Part shown: piece after piece, positions 56,011 to 64,000 of the stretch
Position numbering within the stretch: the first letter of the stretch is position 1
Layout of the letters: each line of letters opens with the position of its first letter
Source of the DNA: Marinobacter sediminicola
GTDB lineage: Bacteria > Pseudomonadota > Gammaproteobacteria > Pseudomonadales > Oleiphilaceae
DNA length: 64,000 nt
Direction: 5' to 3'
NCBI RefSeq assembly: GCF_031157525.1
Contig: NZ_JAVIXR010000013.1
Coordinates: 1 to 64,000 of the forward strand
Notes under the pieces: model-generated
What the model was told of the DNA's origin: nothing
The model's database searches: none
Seen by the model: the letters and a program-made list of their open reading frames with translations, nothing else
Made by a program: the position numbers and the translations under genes

Positions 56011-56496
56011 ATGCTCGATCGTTTTTTCGAAGCAGTCGCTGCGCTATTGCTATCAGCCATCACTCTGATAGCCCTGGCCTCGGTTCTGGCGCGCTACGTC
56101 CTCAATACGTCACTGGCTTGGAGCAGCGAGGTTCTTATCGGATTGCTGGTCTACGCCACTTTTTTCTGCGGCTACCTGGCACTGAGGCAAGGCGCCCACC
56201 TTCGGATCGACGTCCTTGTTGCTCGCCTGTCACGACGGGCGCAATGGGGCATTTTCTTTATCAACCAGTCTTTGATTGGCGTGGTCGCGCTAATCATGGT
56301 GATTTGGGGAATAGAACAGGCGATCACCTTTGCCCATCGCACCACATTAATGTTGGAAGCACCGCGGTGGCTCTTTTACGTAGCCATACCCATCGCAGGA
56401 GTCGGCATGTTGACTGAAATAATCCGCCAGTGCCTGCTCGCGATTCGAGTCGGCAAGCCACCTTATGAGCTCTTGAACGAGGAAATGTCATCATGA
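56011..56496 (+). CDS. dctQ: TRAP transporter small permease DctQ
   Basis: 161 residues with four transmembrane helices and the family segment 'LARYVLNTSLAWSSEVLIGLLVYATFFCGYLALRQGAHLRIDVL'. I use the ATG at 56011 after AGGAAGG; the frame is open from 55975. Its stop overlaps the dctM start (ATGA). It forms the membrane complex with DctM. Confidence 0.9.
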   Translation: MLDRFFEAVAALLLSAITLIALASVLARYVLNTSLAWSSEVLIGLLVYATFFCGYLALRQGAHLRIDVLVARLSRRAQWGIFFINQSLIGVVALIMVIWGIEQAITFAHRTTLMLEAPRWLFYVAIPIAGVGMLTEIIRQCLLAIRVGKPPYELLNEEMSS

Positions 56497-57773
56497 TTTT
56501 GATAGCTATCCTCCTGGCGCTACTGACGCTAATCGGCCTAGCGATGCCGATCGCGTTTGCGCTGGCACTTGTATCAATTGTCGTACTTGCTTTCTCAGGC
56601 GTCGACATGCTGGTTCTTGTTCAGCAACTCTATCGAGGTACTGAGTCCTTTCCGTTGCTAGCCGTGCCAATGTTCATACTGGCAGGTCAGATTATGAATC
56701 ACAGCGGAATTTCGGCTCGGCTGATCGATCTGGCGAGAGCGTTAGTTGGAGCTTTTCGCGGAGGTCTCGCAGCGGTCAACATTCTGACATCGATGCTGTT
56801 TGCTGGCATGAGCGGCACATCGATGTCTGACACTGCAGCTGTTGGCGGCGTAATGATCCCGCAAATGATTAAGCGCGGCTACGCTGCTCCTTTCACCGCG
56901 GCCGTCACGGCATCGTCTTCTACTATCGGCATTATTATTCCGCCCAGTGTACCCATGGTTCTGTTAAGCGCTTACATGGGGCTATCCACAGGGGCTCTGT
57001 TCGCAGCAGGGCTGGTCGCAGGCGTACTCATGGCGCTGGGCTTGATCGCGACAGCGTGGTGGATTTCGGTCAAACGTAATTACCCAGTCGAAGCCGCCTT
57101 TTCAGTCGGTCATTTGGGAAAGACGTTTGTCAGCGCGTTCCCCGCACTGTTGATGCCAATAATAATTTTGGGCGGCATTCTCAGTGGTGTCTTTACTCCA
57201 ACCGAGGCATCAGCTGTAGCTGTGGCTTACGGCGTGATAGCTGGAATGCTGCTCTATCGATCGCTTTCTGTTCGCTCGCTTTACCGGGCTCTTGTGGAAA
57301 GCGCTGTACTGACCGGAGCCGTAATGTTTGTCACTGCTGCTGCCCACACTCTCGGTTATACCTTCACCTACGAAAGCTTAGGGCAGCTGGTTCTGGGACC
57401 CATGACTGAGCTCGATATCGGCCCGATTGCGTTTCTCCTGGTGCTAAGCCTGATTCTTATTATCACTGGAACGTTTCTCGACGGTATTGCAATGATGTTC
57501 ATCGTTGTGCCGCTCTTTCTTCCCAGTGTTCAACTGCTTGGCATCGAGCCGCTGCAGTTCGCGATGGTCGTCATTATCTGCTGGGGTATTGGCCAGCAAA
57601 CCCCACCCGTTGGCGCTGCGCTATTTATCACTAGCGTGATATCCCGTGTCGACGTCATTCGTATCACCCGGGCCAACCTGCCCTTCATTGCTGTGATGTT
57701 TGCCGTATTGCTAGCCGTCATTTTATGGCCTGAAGGCATCGTCATGAGCGTACCCCGCTTGCTTGGACTTTAG
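56493..57773 (+). CDS. dctM: TRAP transporter large permease DctM
   Basis: 426 residues, about 12 transmembrane helices. Typical segments: 'FPLLAVPMFILAGQIMNHSGIS', 'MSGTSMSDTAAVGGVMIPQMIKRGYAAPFTAAVTASSSTIGIIIPPSVPMVLLS', 'IIILGGILSGVFTPTEASAVAVAYG'. It catalyses Na+-driven import of the DctP-bound substrate. It is coupled to dctQ by overlap and precedes the proline-racemase-family gene by 40 bases. Confidence 0.93.
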   Translation: MILIAILLALLTLIGLAMPIAFALALVSIVVLAFSGVDMLVLVQQLYRGTESFPLLAVPMFILAGQIMNHSGISARLIDLARALVGAFRGGLAAVNILTSMLFAGMSGTSMSDTAAVGGVMIPQMIKRGYAAPFTAAVTASSSTIGIIIPPSVPMVLLSAYMGLSTGALFAAGLVAGVLMALGLIATAWWISVKRNYPVEAAFSVGHLGKTFVSAFPALLMPIIILGGILSGVFTPTEASAVAVAYGVIAGMLLYRSLSVRSLYRALVESAVLTGAVMFVTAAAHTLGYTFTYESLGQLVLGPMTELDIGPIAFLLVLSLILIITGTFLDGIAMMFIVVPLFLPSVQLLGIEPLQFAMVVIICWGIGQQTPPVGAALFITSVISRVDVIRITRANLPFIAVMFAVLLAVILWPEGIVMSVPRLLGL

Positions 57774-57813
57774 TCAGGCCAGCATAAACCTCGATCGATC
57801 TTAAGGAATACCC

Positions 57814-58830
57814 ATGAAAAACCAGCAATTTCTTGATGTTATTTATACACATACTGAAGGCGAGCCAACTTGTATCGTTCATAGCGGCATCCCCTATCCG
57901 CATGGTGGCGATATCCTGTCCAAGCGCGAATACCTCAAGGCTAACCACGATCACGTGCGTACAAGCCTGATGAGAGAGCCCCGGGGCCACCAACATATGT
58001 TTGGTGTTTTCCTGACCCCTCCTTCGGATGCCAACCACGATGCCGGTATGCTCTGGATGGATGGTGAGCAATTTGTTGATATGTGCGGCCACGGCACGAT
58101 CGCCCTTTCAATGTCGATGGTTGCCCATCGCCTGGCGCCAGCGCCCCAAGCTGACGGCATTACCAAGATTCGTTTCGAGACCACTGCGGGCACTGTTGTG
58201 TCAGAAGTTAAGGCCGATGAAGAGCGGGTTCATTGGACAAAGTTTGAAAATGTGCCGGCATTCGTGATGGAGCAGGACATTCCGGTAGAAGTGCCCGGAC
58301 TGGGCACGTTGAAGGCTGACCTGGTGTTCGGCGGAAACTTTTTTGCAATTATTCGAGTGCCATCAGACATCCAGCCCATTTGCGCTGAAAATGGCAGCTA
58401 TTTCTCCCAGGCTGGAGAAGCGGTAAAGGCAGAGATTAATCGGCGCATGGAAGTACGCCACCCAACTCACCCACATATTAATGGACTGAATTTTGTTACC
58501 TTCTGGCATGAGGGGACACACCCGGATTCTCTCTACCGCAACGTTCACGTTTTCTCCGGCGGAAAACTGGATCGGTCTCCTGGCGGAACTGGAACCAGCG
58601 CCATGATGGCAATGTTCCACGCCAGAGGTGAGCTCGAGGTCGGCCGCCCAATTTATTCCGAGGGACTGCTTGGCAGCGGGCGTTTTACCGGCGAGATTCT
58701 CGGTGAGACAGAGATTGGCGGCTACAAGGCAATCCGCCCCAGCGTTCAAGGCACTGCCGAACTCGTTGGTTACGGCAAGTGGTTGATCGACGAAACAGAC
58801 CCTGTGGGCCGTGGTTTCGTTATTCGGTAA
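57814..58830 (+). CDS. proline racemase/hydroxyproline epimerase-family enzyme with Cys-Gly active site
   Basis: 338 residues of the proline racemase superfamily (PF05544), whose members epimerise proline or 4-hydroxyproline or dehydrate trans-3-hydroxyproline. The first catalytic Cys is present in DMCGHGTIALSM (Cys91). The second motif reads DRSPGGTGTSAMMA, so Gly257 stands where racemases and epimerases have Cys and the trans-3-hydroxyproline dehydratases Thr. A single base change (TGC to GGC) would explain it. The enzyme should thus lack the second acid/base. It follows a TRAP transporter and GlxA-like regulator, the usual setting of hydroxyproline catabolism; a dehydratase-like or new reaction is possible. 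Confidence 0.85.
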   Translation: MKNQQFLDVIYTHTEGEPTCIVHSGIPYPHGGDILSKREYLKANHDHVRTSLMREPRGHQHMFGVFLTPPSDANHDAGMLWMDGEQFVDMCGHGTIALSMSMVAHRLAPAPQADGITKIRFETTAGTVVSEVKADEERVHWTKFENVPAFVMEQDIPVEVPGLGTLKADLVFGGNFFAIIRVPSDIQPICAENGSYFSQAGEAVKAEINRRMEVRHPTHPHINGLNFVTFWHEGTHPDSLYRNVHVFSGGKLDRSPGGTGTSAMMAMFHARGELEVGRPIYSEGLLGSGRFTGEILGETEIGGYKAIRPSVQGTAELVGYGKWLIDETDPVGRGFVIR

Positions 58831-58836
58831 ATCCAG

Positions 58837-58870
58837 CCAACCACTGTCGCCAGTATGGTGGCAGTGGTTG
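58837..58870 (+). terminator. hairpin after the TRAP-epimerase operon
   Basis: AACCACTG pairs with CAGTGGTT, followed by GTTGTTG. The run of T is poor, so termination is only likely. Confidence 0.4.
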
Positions 58871-59147
58871 TTGTTGGCACAACCTCGCCATGACTCTGGT
58901 GTCTCGCACAGCTTCTATCTGGCAACCCAAAACCAGAGCCGGCACACCCCGCACAACCCTCCAATGCTTAGGCAACCATAGGTCATATTCAGGTAACCCA
59001 AAATTCTCACTCTGTGCCCAAAATCCAAGTTGTCATGTGGGCTTAACCGCTTTCAGTAGGGCGAGCACATTTCGCCCAAACTCTTTCCCAGCAACGACTC
59101 ACACCGATTTAAGTCGGTGCCGGCCAGTTGAAACCGTCTGATGGGGT

Positions 59148-59193
59148 GCCCTCCGAAGGGGGGTCACAGGTTCAAATCCTGTCGGGCGCGCCA
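59148..59193 (+). repeat. attachment repeat 3: damaged 3' half of tRNA-Arg(CCG)
   Basis: Anticodon loop CTCCGAA followed by a run of six G, then the intact T arm and GCGCGCCA. As in repeat 2 the anticodon stem is spoiled. It marks the right end of the repeat-bounded region. Confidence 0.8.
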
Positions 59194-59201
59194 TATTTTT
59201 C

Positions 59202-59234
59202 AAGGCCTTACGTGAAAGCGTAGGGCCTTTTTAT
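59202..59234 (+). terminator. tRNA-Arg terminator, copy 3
   Basis: Same hairpin and T-tract as at 5802 and 53454. Confidence 0.7.
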
Positions 59235-59289
59235 TGGTTGTGCCCAAATGGTGTCCGGCTTCTTAAACCACTTTTTCTCAACGCTAGAA

Positions 59290-60249
59290 TTACTGCCTTT
59301 GCCCAGAGCCTGAGGCCGTGCCTGGCACGTTAGCGCTCAGTTCACTCTCCACTCCATAAACATCCGGCGCCTGAATCTCTGCAATCAACCACTCTTTAAA
59401 CGCCTTCATAGCCGTGGTTAATGGGCGGTGCTTCTGATGAACGAGGTAAAAGGCCTTCCGGGTGTCGAGCGGGATATTAAAGGGCACTACCAAATTCCCG
59501 GAACTGATCTCTCTAGAGGTCAATGTAAGATCCGCCAGAGCAACGCCAAGATTTTCTTGCGCAGCGGCAGTGGTCAACTGGCTGCTGGACAACTGAAGGC
59601 TGTCTTTCGGCGTAATGTATTCCGAACTGGCCACCTGGAACCAATTCTCCCACTCCCACATGCGGGTGCTGACGTAAATCAATGTGTGGTTTCGCAAATC
59701 GCCCGGGTCCCGCAAAGGATGCTTACCCTCAAGTAACTTGGGGCTGCACACGGGTACGAGCATTACTTTCTGCAGGAAATGGACTTCTATATCGTCCCAC
59801 TCGCCATTGCCGTAGTAGACCGCCATATCCGTGCTCGACTGATTAAAGTCGAGCAAACCAACAGAGGCACTTATCCGTAGTTCAATATCCGGAAACATCT
59901 CTCTGAAACGCGACATACGGGGCATTAACCAGCGCGTCAGGAAGTTGGGTGCGACGCTGATCTGGACCACATTCGTTTCTTTGCTGGCCGTCAGCCTGTG
60001 TGTCGCCACCTCAATTTCGTTCAGCGCATGCTTCACAGACACCAGGTACTGTTTTCCAGATGGCGTTAGCTCAACCGTGCGCTTGCTTCGGCTGAACAGT
60101 TTTATCCCCAAATACTCCTCAAGAGTCTTTATCTGGTGACTCACTGCGGATGCAGTGACAAACAATTCCTTTCCGGCGGCCGCAAAGCTGCCGTTTCTGG
60201 CGGATGCCTCAAACGTCCTAAGGGCGTTTAAGGGGGGGAGTTGCCTCAT
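59290..60249 (-). CDS. LysR-family regulator (GcvA-like)
   Basis: 319 residues. The N-terminal HTH ('LNALRTFEASARNGSFAAAGKELFVTASAVSHQIKTLEEYLGIKLFSRSKRTVELTPSGKQYL') is of the GcvA/AmpR-like subgroup, followed by a periplasmic-binding-protein-like effector domain (about 90-300). It is divergent from the 59-residue ORF. It may control that ORF or the ketopantoate reductase/MBL/ligase genes to its right. Confidence 0.9.
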   Translation of the reverse strand: MRQLPPLNALRTFEASARNGSFAAAGKELFVTASAVSHQIKTLEEYLGIKLFSRSKRTVELTPSGKQYLVSVKHALNEIEVATHRLTASKETNVVQISVAPNFLTRWLMPRMSRFREMFPDIELRISASVGLLDFNQSSTDMAVYYGNGEWDDIEVHFLQKVMLVPVCSPKLLEGKHPLRDPGDLRNHTLIYVSTRMWEWENWFQVASSEYITPKDSLQLSSSQLTTAAAQENLGVALADLTLTSREISSGNLVVPFNIPLDTRKAFYLVHQKHRPLTTAMKAFKEWLIAEIQAPDVYGVESELSANVPGTASGSGQRQ

Positions 60250-60378
60250 AGGGCTTACTACCTATCATGAGTTTTTCTCAGCAGTCTCGTTAGAAACGAT
60301 CGCTTTCCCAAATTTTTAGACCTAAGTAGCATATTCCCCATAGCACTTATATGGTGAAAACCAAGGAGATTATCCTTT

Positions 60379-60558
60379 ATGAATACTCAAGCATCACGCG
60401 TTCCCAGCATTACCGAAATCAATCAGGCTGTAGAACTGGCCAAAAATGAGCGCAGCAAATACATTGCGGAAAAAACCAGCGCGCTGTCTGCCAAGCTGAG
60501 CACATTCATTCGCTCTACAATTCAATCTGTAGCGGGCAAAGCTTCTCCAAGCCACTGA
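60379..60558 (+). CDS. short helical protein, 59 residues
   Basis: ATG at 60379 with AAGGAG 11 bases upstream and TGA at 60556. The protein is a single charged amphipathic helix region (ITEINQAVELAKNERSKYI, then KTSALSAKLSTFIRS). It resembles the small 50-60-residue proteobacterial proteins annotated only by length. The clean ribosome site and the divergent LysR gene support a real gene. Function unknown. Confidence 0.55.
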   Translation: MNTQASRVPSITEINQAVELAKNERSKYIAEKTSALSAKLSTFIRSTIQSVAGKASPSH

Positions 60559-60620
60559 CACGCTTAGCCGCTTCAATCCGACAAGGGACTGATTGAAAGC
60601 GAGTTGCCATGCCAGCGCCC

Positions 60621-61556
60621 CTAGTCTCGCCCTTCGAGCGCGGCGCGCATTTTCAAAGTGACTAGCACCGTATTCAGGTGTGGCACCGCAATACCATGGC
60701 GCCTGGCTATGGCCACCACGCTACCGAGCACAGCGTCCCGTTCAATCGGGCGACCGTTCAGGTAATCCAGCGCCATGCTGTTCTTGTACGCGGGCATTTT
60801 ACGGGTGCTCTCGATATTCTTGTCGATCAGCGACTCGTCCATGGGGTAGCCATCCGCCGCCGCTACCTCCATCACCTCGCGCATCATTGCCCGCATTAGC
60901 TCCTCGCCTCCTTCTGTGTCCACCAAAGTTCGCGTATCCGCGCCATTGGCGATGACCGACAGGGGATTAAACGGAGTATTCCAGAGGCATTTCCGCCAAC
61001 GCTCGCCCACTACGTGCTCGGTCAACTCGACGTTAATCCCGCCCTCCCGAAACAGTTCAGCAAGCATCTGGCAGTCCTCATCAATGCCTTGCGGGTAACG
61101 CCCAAATACCAGCTTCCCAAAGGCCTTATGCTCGACTATTCCGGAATCCACCCGGCTCACCGCCACAAATGCCAGGCAACTTATGAGTGGGTTCTCCGGG
61201 TAGGCATCCACCAACTCTTGCTCAATATCCAGCCCGTTTTCAATCAGCACTAAGCGGGTATTGTCACCCATCCAGGGTGCAATCATCGCAGCCCTGTCCA
61301 CACCGGGAAGCACTTTCACACAGAGAATCAGGAAGTCGGGATATGCGTCTGGTATGTCGCCATGGCGACAAATGCGATCTGGCGCGAAGGACAGGTCACC
61401 AAGCGGGCTTTCGATTCGAATGCCATGCTCTTTAACTGCCTCATAATCTGAACGCAGCACAACGCTCACAGCGCATCCAGCTTTCTTGAGAATGGCACCG
61501 TAGAAGCTACCAATCGCTCCGGCGCCAACAATCAGCATGCTTGGCTTTTTACTCAT
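60621..61556 (-). CDS. ketopantoate reductase-family (PanE/ApbA) protein
   Basis: 311 residues: N-terminal Rossmann motif IVGAGAIGSFYGAIL (GxGxxG, residues 9-15), then the ApbA C-terminal helical domain with 'WRKCLWNTPFNPLSVIANG' (catalytic Lys region) and 'SMALDYLNGRPIERDAVLGSVV'. Members reduce 2-dehydropantoate or other 2-oxo acids with NADPH. Its place next to an acyl-CoA ligase and an MBL hydrolase suggests a degradative 2-keto acid role rather than pantothenate synthesis, so I give no gene symbol. Confidence 0.87.
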   Translation of the reverse strand: MSKKPSMLIVGAGAIGSFYGAILKKAGCAVSVVLRSDYEAVKEHGIRIESPLGDLSFAPDRICRHGDIPDAYPDFLILCVKVLPGVDRAAMIAPWMGDNTRLVLIENGLDIEQELVDAYPENPLISCLAFVAVSRVDSGIVEHKAFGKLVFGRYPQGIDEDCQMLAELFREGGINVELTEHVVGERWRKCLWNTPFNPLSVIANGADTRTLVDTEGGEELMRAMMREVMEVAAADGYPMDESLIDKNIESTRKMPAYKNSMALDYLNGRPIERDAVLGSVVAIARRHGIAVPHLNTVLVTLKMRAALEGRD

Positions 61557-61619
61557 ACTATTTCACCATTTCACAGCGGAGCTTGAAGTAGACCGAGGTT
61601 TACCATACAAACAAAAGCC

Positions 61620-62675
61620 TTACACTCCCTGATACCACCGCACCCCGTCTGCATCAACTGAACGAGTGATTTCACCAAGCTCATACAGATAGTTCAAACA
61701 TGCGACGGCTTCTCCGGTCGCAAGATTAAGAATCAGAAGATTGTCTTCAGCTATGGGCCTTGAAAACAGCACTTCGAATAGGTCGTAGGCGCGTTTCGGG
61801 GACTCCTGGAGTGCTTCCAGCAAGGCAGTAAACACTTGGGTCTGTGAGCCAATCAGTTCATCGATGCGGGCGTGCAACCCGATAAAGCACTCCTGGTGGG
61901 CGGGCAACACCATTACGTCATCCGGTATTTCCGCTTTCAGTTTTTTCAGTGAACCAAGCCAATCCGCCATGGGGTTAGCGAAAGGGTCCATTGGAGTAAC
62001 GGACACATTTGAAGAAATTCGCGGCAGCACCTGATCGCCGGAGATAAGCAGTTTTAGCTCCTCGGAGTAGAAGCAGGCATGCTCGGGAGAGTGGCCATTA
62101 CCGACGACGACTTTCCAATCGGTGCCGCCGATTGAGTGATGCTGGCCTTCAGCCAACCGGCGATACGAAAACGGTGGTTGAAAGACTCTTTTCCGGTAGG
62201 AGCCATATCCCCGGGCATAGGTTCCGATCACTTTCTCGGGCCAGCCTGCACTGCGATTAAACGCATCAACTTCCGGGGGCACACCGTCTTCATTGATCTG
62301 GCTATATACGATACGACATGTCATGTATTCCAGCTGGGTCATCCAGAACTGCTCGGCGCCTTCACGTACCAGCCAGCCCGCCATGCCCACGTGATCCGGA
62401 TGGAAGTGCGTTGCATACACGGTCCGGACAGGCGCATCGTCAGGCAAGCTGCTCATCAGTTGTTGCCACGTATTCACTGCCTCTTGGGTGTACATCCCGG
62501 TATCAATAACTGCGTAGCCGTCATCATTTCTCAGAAGCCAGATATTAATGTGATCCAACCCGCCGGGCAGAGGCATACGACTCCAAAAAACATTGGGCGC
62601 GACTTCTCGCAACTCCCCAATCTCAGGGGCGCGTTCCAATGGATAGGCTATTCTGCCAGCCGTGATTATGCTCAA
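61620..62675 (-). CDS. MBL-fold metallo-hydrolase
   Basis: About 351 residues from the TTG at 62675 (AGAGGA upstream); a GTG at 62738 inside the ligase gene is the alternative start. The metal motif THFHPDHVG (HxHxDH) lies near residue 97, 'NGHSPEHACFYSEELKLLISGDQVLP' carries the next His and Asp ligands, and 'VLPAHQECF' the final His. C-terminal winged-helix region as in LACTB2-like proteins. It probably cleaves a thioester or ester and is downstream of the acyl-CoA ligase in one operon. Confidence 0.87.
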   Translation of the reverse strand: MSIITAGRIAYPLERAPEIGELREVAPNVFWSRMPLPGGLDHINIWLLRNDDGYAVIDTGMYTQEAVNTWQQLMSSLPDDAPVRTVYATHFHPDHVGMAGWLVREGAEQFWMTQLEYMTCRIVYSQINEDGVPPEVDAFNRSAGWPEKVIGTYARGYGSYRKRVFQPPFSYRRLAEGQHHSIGGTDWKVVVGNGHSPEHACFYSEELKLLISGDQVLPRISSNVSVTPMDPFANPMADWLGSLKKLKAEIPDDVMVLPAHQECFIGLHARIDELIGSQTQVFTALLEALQESPKRAYDLFEVLFSRPIAEDNLLILNLATGEAVACLNYLYELGEITRSVDADGVRWYQGV

Positions 62676-62698
62676 TACAGAGTCCTCTATAACGGTAT

Positions 62699-64000
62699 TC
62701 AGTGATTTGCGCGCGCCTGATCCTGCAGCTTGCGCCACAGCACCTTTCCAGCTGCTGATTTGGGCAGCTCATCAAGAAACTCAACGTGCGTAGGCACTTT
62801 GTACGTGGCCATGCTCTGTTTGCACCAGTCAATAATATCCTCTTCCGTAACCGCTGTGCTGGCTCCGGGCTTCAATACGATCAAAACCTTGGCCGTTTCC
62901 CCGCGTTTTTCGTCCGGTACGCTGATCACGCACGCCTCCTGAATGTCAGGGTGGCCATACATGATGCTTTCGACTTCAGCAGGCCAAACCTTGTATCCGG
63001 ACGCATTGATCATGCGTTTGAGGCGGTCGACCATAAAGAAATAGCCTTCTTCATCCAGGTAAGCGAGATCACCAGTGCGTAGATAGCGTTTGCCATCACG
63101 GTGGATAAAAGCGTCTGCGTTCGCCTCGGGCTTTTGCCAATACTCAAGCATCACTTGAGGGCCGTTAAGGATGATTTCGCCAGTTTCCCCTTGGGGCAAT
63201 TCCTCAAGCGTGGCAGGATCAATGATGCGGGCATCCACGTTGAACGTCGCGATACCCAGGCATTGCCGCTTTCCTCGCTCCACTGGGTTACCAAGCACAA
63301 AGCCTGCGGTTTCGGTTAGCCCGAATGCCTCGTTGTAAGTGAGCCCATACTCTTCGTTGAGCCTTCGGGATACGGCTTCTGGCATCGCCGCCCCACCGCC
63401 CATCAAACGATGAAGGCTCGAAATATCGTGATGAGCCAGTGCCGGGTTGGCAAAGAATTCAACAAACATCGCCGGAGTTCCTGACCAGCTAGTCACCCGG
63501 TATCGCTCAATGAATTCCAGCGCCATTTGTCGATCCCAGCGCTGCATGACAACTACCGTTGAACCACAAAAAATGGGCGTATTCATTCCGGCCTGCATGC
63601 CCAACACATGGAACAACGGGGCTATAGCCAACACGGTGGTTGCCGGGCTGTTGCCACGCCAGGCAGAAGTACCTGCAACAGCGGCCATAATCGTGCGATG
63701 GTTATGGAGACAGCCTTTCGGGTTGCCGGTTGTTCCTGATGTATAAGCCGTCAGGCACACATCGTTATGAGTGCCGGTATAGGGCAAAGGCTGGCGTCCC
63801 AAGCTGAGCGCATCGTCCCAACCCACAACATTCTCACGGGCAGGAATGTTTCGAGGCTCGGTTAAGTTACCCGGTAGACGCGTCGCTTTCTCCTTACTCA
63901 ATTCGCCCAAATAGTCTGAGTAGGTATGAATGATCACTCGGTCCAGACAGCCTGATTCCAGCACTGTCGCCGCATTCTTGTAGAGTTCCTGGGCCGCCAG
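62699..64000 (-). CDS. AMP-forming acyl-CoA ligase, N terminus beyond window
   Basis: The frame is open to base 64000, so the start lies to the right. The ANL-superfamily signature YTSGTTGNPKGCLHNH is followed by 'YNEAFGLTETAG' (A5), 'YLRTGDLAYLDEEGYFFMVDRLKRMINASGYKVWPAEVE' (A7/A8 hinge) and the catalytic Lys in PKSAAGKVLWRKL near the C terminus. It activates a carboxylic acid to its CoA thioester via an adenylate. Full-length members have 520-560 residues, so about 100 are missing from view. The substrate is not predictable. Confidence 0.9.
   Translation of the reverse strand: MAAQELYKNAATVLESGCLDRVIIHTYSDYLGELSKEKATRLPGNLTEPRNIPARENVVGWDDALSLGRQPLPYTGTHNDVCLTAYTSGTTGNPKGCLHNHRTIMAAVAGTSAWRGNSPATTVLAIAPLFHVLGMQAGMNTPIFCGSTVVVMQRWDRQMALEFIERYRVTSWSGTPAMFVEFFANPALAHHDISSLHRLMGGGAAMPEAVSRRLNEEYGLTYNEAFGLTETAGFVLGNPVERGKRQCLGIATFNVDARIIDPATLEELPQGETGEIILNGPQVMLEYWQKPEANADAFIHRDGKRYLRTGDLAYLDEEGYFFMVDRLKRMINASGYKVWPAEVESIMYGHPDIQEACVISVPDEKRGETAKVLIVLKPGASTAVTEEDIIDWCKQSMATYKVPTHVEFLDELPKSAAGKVLWRKLQDQARANH

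Larger units (their letters stand above)
53402..59149. mobile_element. 5.7-kb catabolic cassette bounded by direct repeats
   Basis: The limits given run from the core CCCTCCGAAGG at 53402 to the same core at 59149. The interior contains only a regulator, a TRAP transporter and a proline-racemase-family enzyme, all in one direction. No recombinase is present, so it would depend on an integrase acting at tRNA-Arg, such as the one at 4329, or arise by homologous recombination between repeats. Confidence 0.5.
58968..59255. repeat. direct repeat B (~290 bp) with tRNA-Arg fragment
   Basis: Matches repeat A (53221-53508) from the leader through the tRNA-Arg 3' half to the terminator. Differences are single substitutions and one extra G after the anticodon loop. 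Confidence 0.85.

Noticed and set aside
60621-61556. Naming the gene panE
   Set aside because: The ApbA/PanE fold is shared by several 2-oxo acid reductases and the neighbours are catabolic, so the pantothenate role is not supported.

Overview
The window looks like chromosomal accessory DNA from a marine, Marinobacter-like gammaproteobacterium. This is inferred from the style of the proteins (TRAP transporters, GcdH with a class III CoA transferase, gammaproteobacterial HsdRMS, a tRNA-Arg attachment site). No rRNA or housekeeping gene fixes the genus. Almost the whole window is a pile-up of integrated elements around the 3' half of a tRNA-Arg(CCG) gene. That half is present three times in direct orientation (about 5.75, 53.40 and 59.15 kb), each time followed by the same hairpin terminator.

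Region 1 (1-5.75 kb) is the end of an integrative mobilizable element. It carries a MobV relaxase with an adjacent GGCGGA-rich repeat and hairpin region (candidate oriT or origin), a DUF3987 protein, an AlpA-like regulator, and a tyrosine integrase abutting the first tRNA-Arg repeat.

Region 2 (5.9-21.7 kb) is a minus-strand defence operon. In transcription order it encodes a small Xre regulator, an Mrr-type endonuclease, a 1929-residue DUF4011/SF1 helicase with a C-terminal nuclease domain, HsdM, HsdS, a Schlafen/AlbA-2 ATPase-like protein and HsdR. Divergent from it are an Xis-like gene, a second tyrosine integrase and three small proteins, two of them membrane anchored (21.8-24.5 kb).

Region 3 (24.6-32.4 kb) is a minus-strand operon of a 168-residue orphan protein and two very large tyrosine recombinases (861 and 1022 residues), followed by a DUF6088/AbiEi-like gene. 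Upstream lie two small antitoxin-like genes. Next comes a gene-free tract (32.7-33.5 kb) holding five related, roughly 80-nt, hairpin-forming repeats. I consider this the least explained structure in the window.

Region 4 (33.5-53.2 kb) is a catabolic patchwork with IS3-family debris: a small PD-(D/E)XK nuclease-like gene, gcdH with a CoA transferase (glutarate/glutaryl-CoA), an A+T-rich DUF4387/AtuA(DUF1446)/TRAP-like permease/porin/GntR cluster, and a PucR regulator between two divergent lipoproteins with degenerate M28-peptidase folds, one fused to an alpha/beta hydrolase.

Region 5 (53.2-59.25 kb) is a cassette bounded by about 290-bp direct repeats containing the tRNA-Arg fragment. It holds a GlxA-type AraC regulator, a DctPQM TRAP transporter and a proline-racemase-family enzyme whose second catalytic Cys is Gly. 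It has no recombinase of its own.

Region 6 (59.3-64 kb) carries a LysR regulator, an unlisted 59-residue ORF, a ketopantoate-reductase-family protein, an MBL-fold hydrolase and an AMP-forming acyl-CoA ligase that runs off the right edge.
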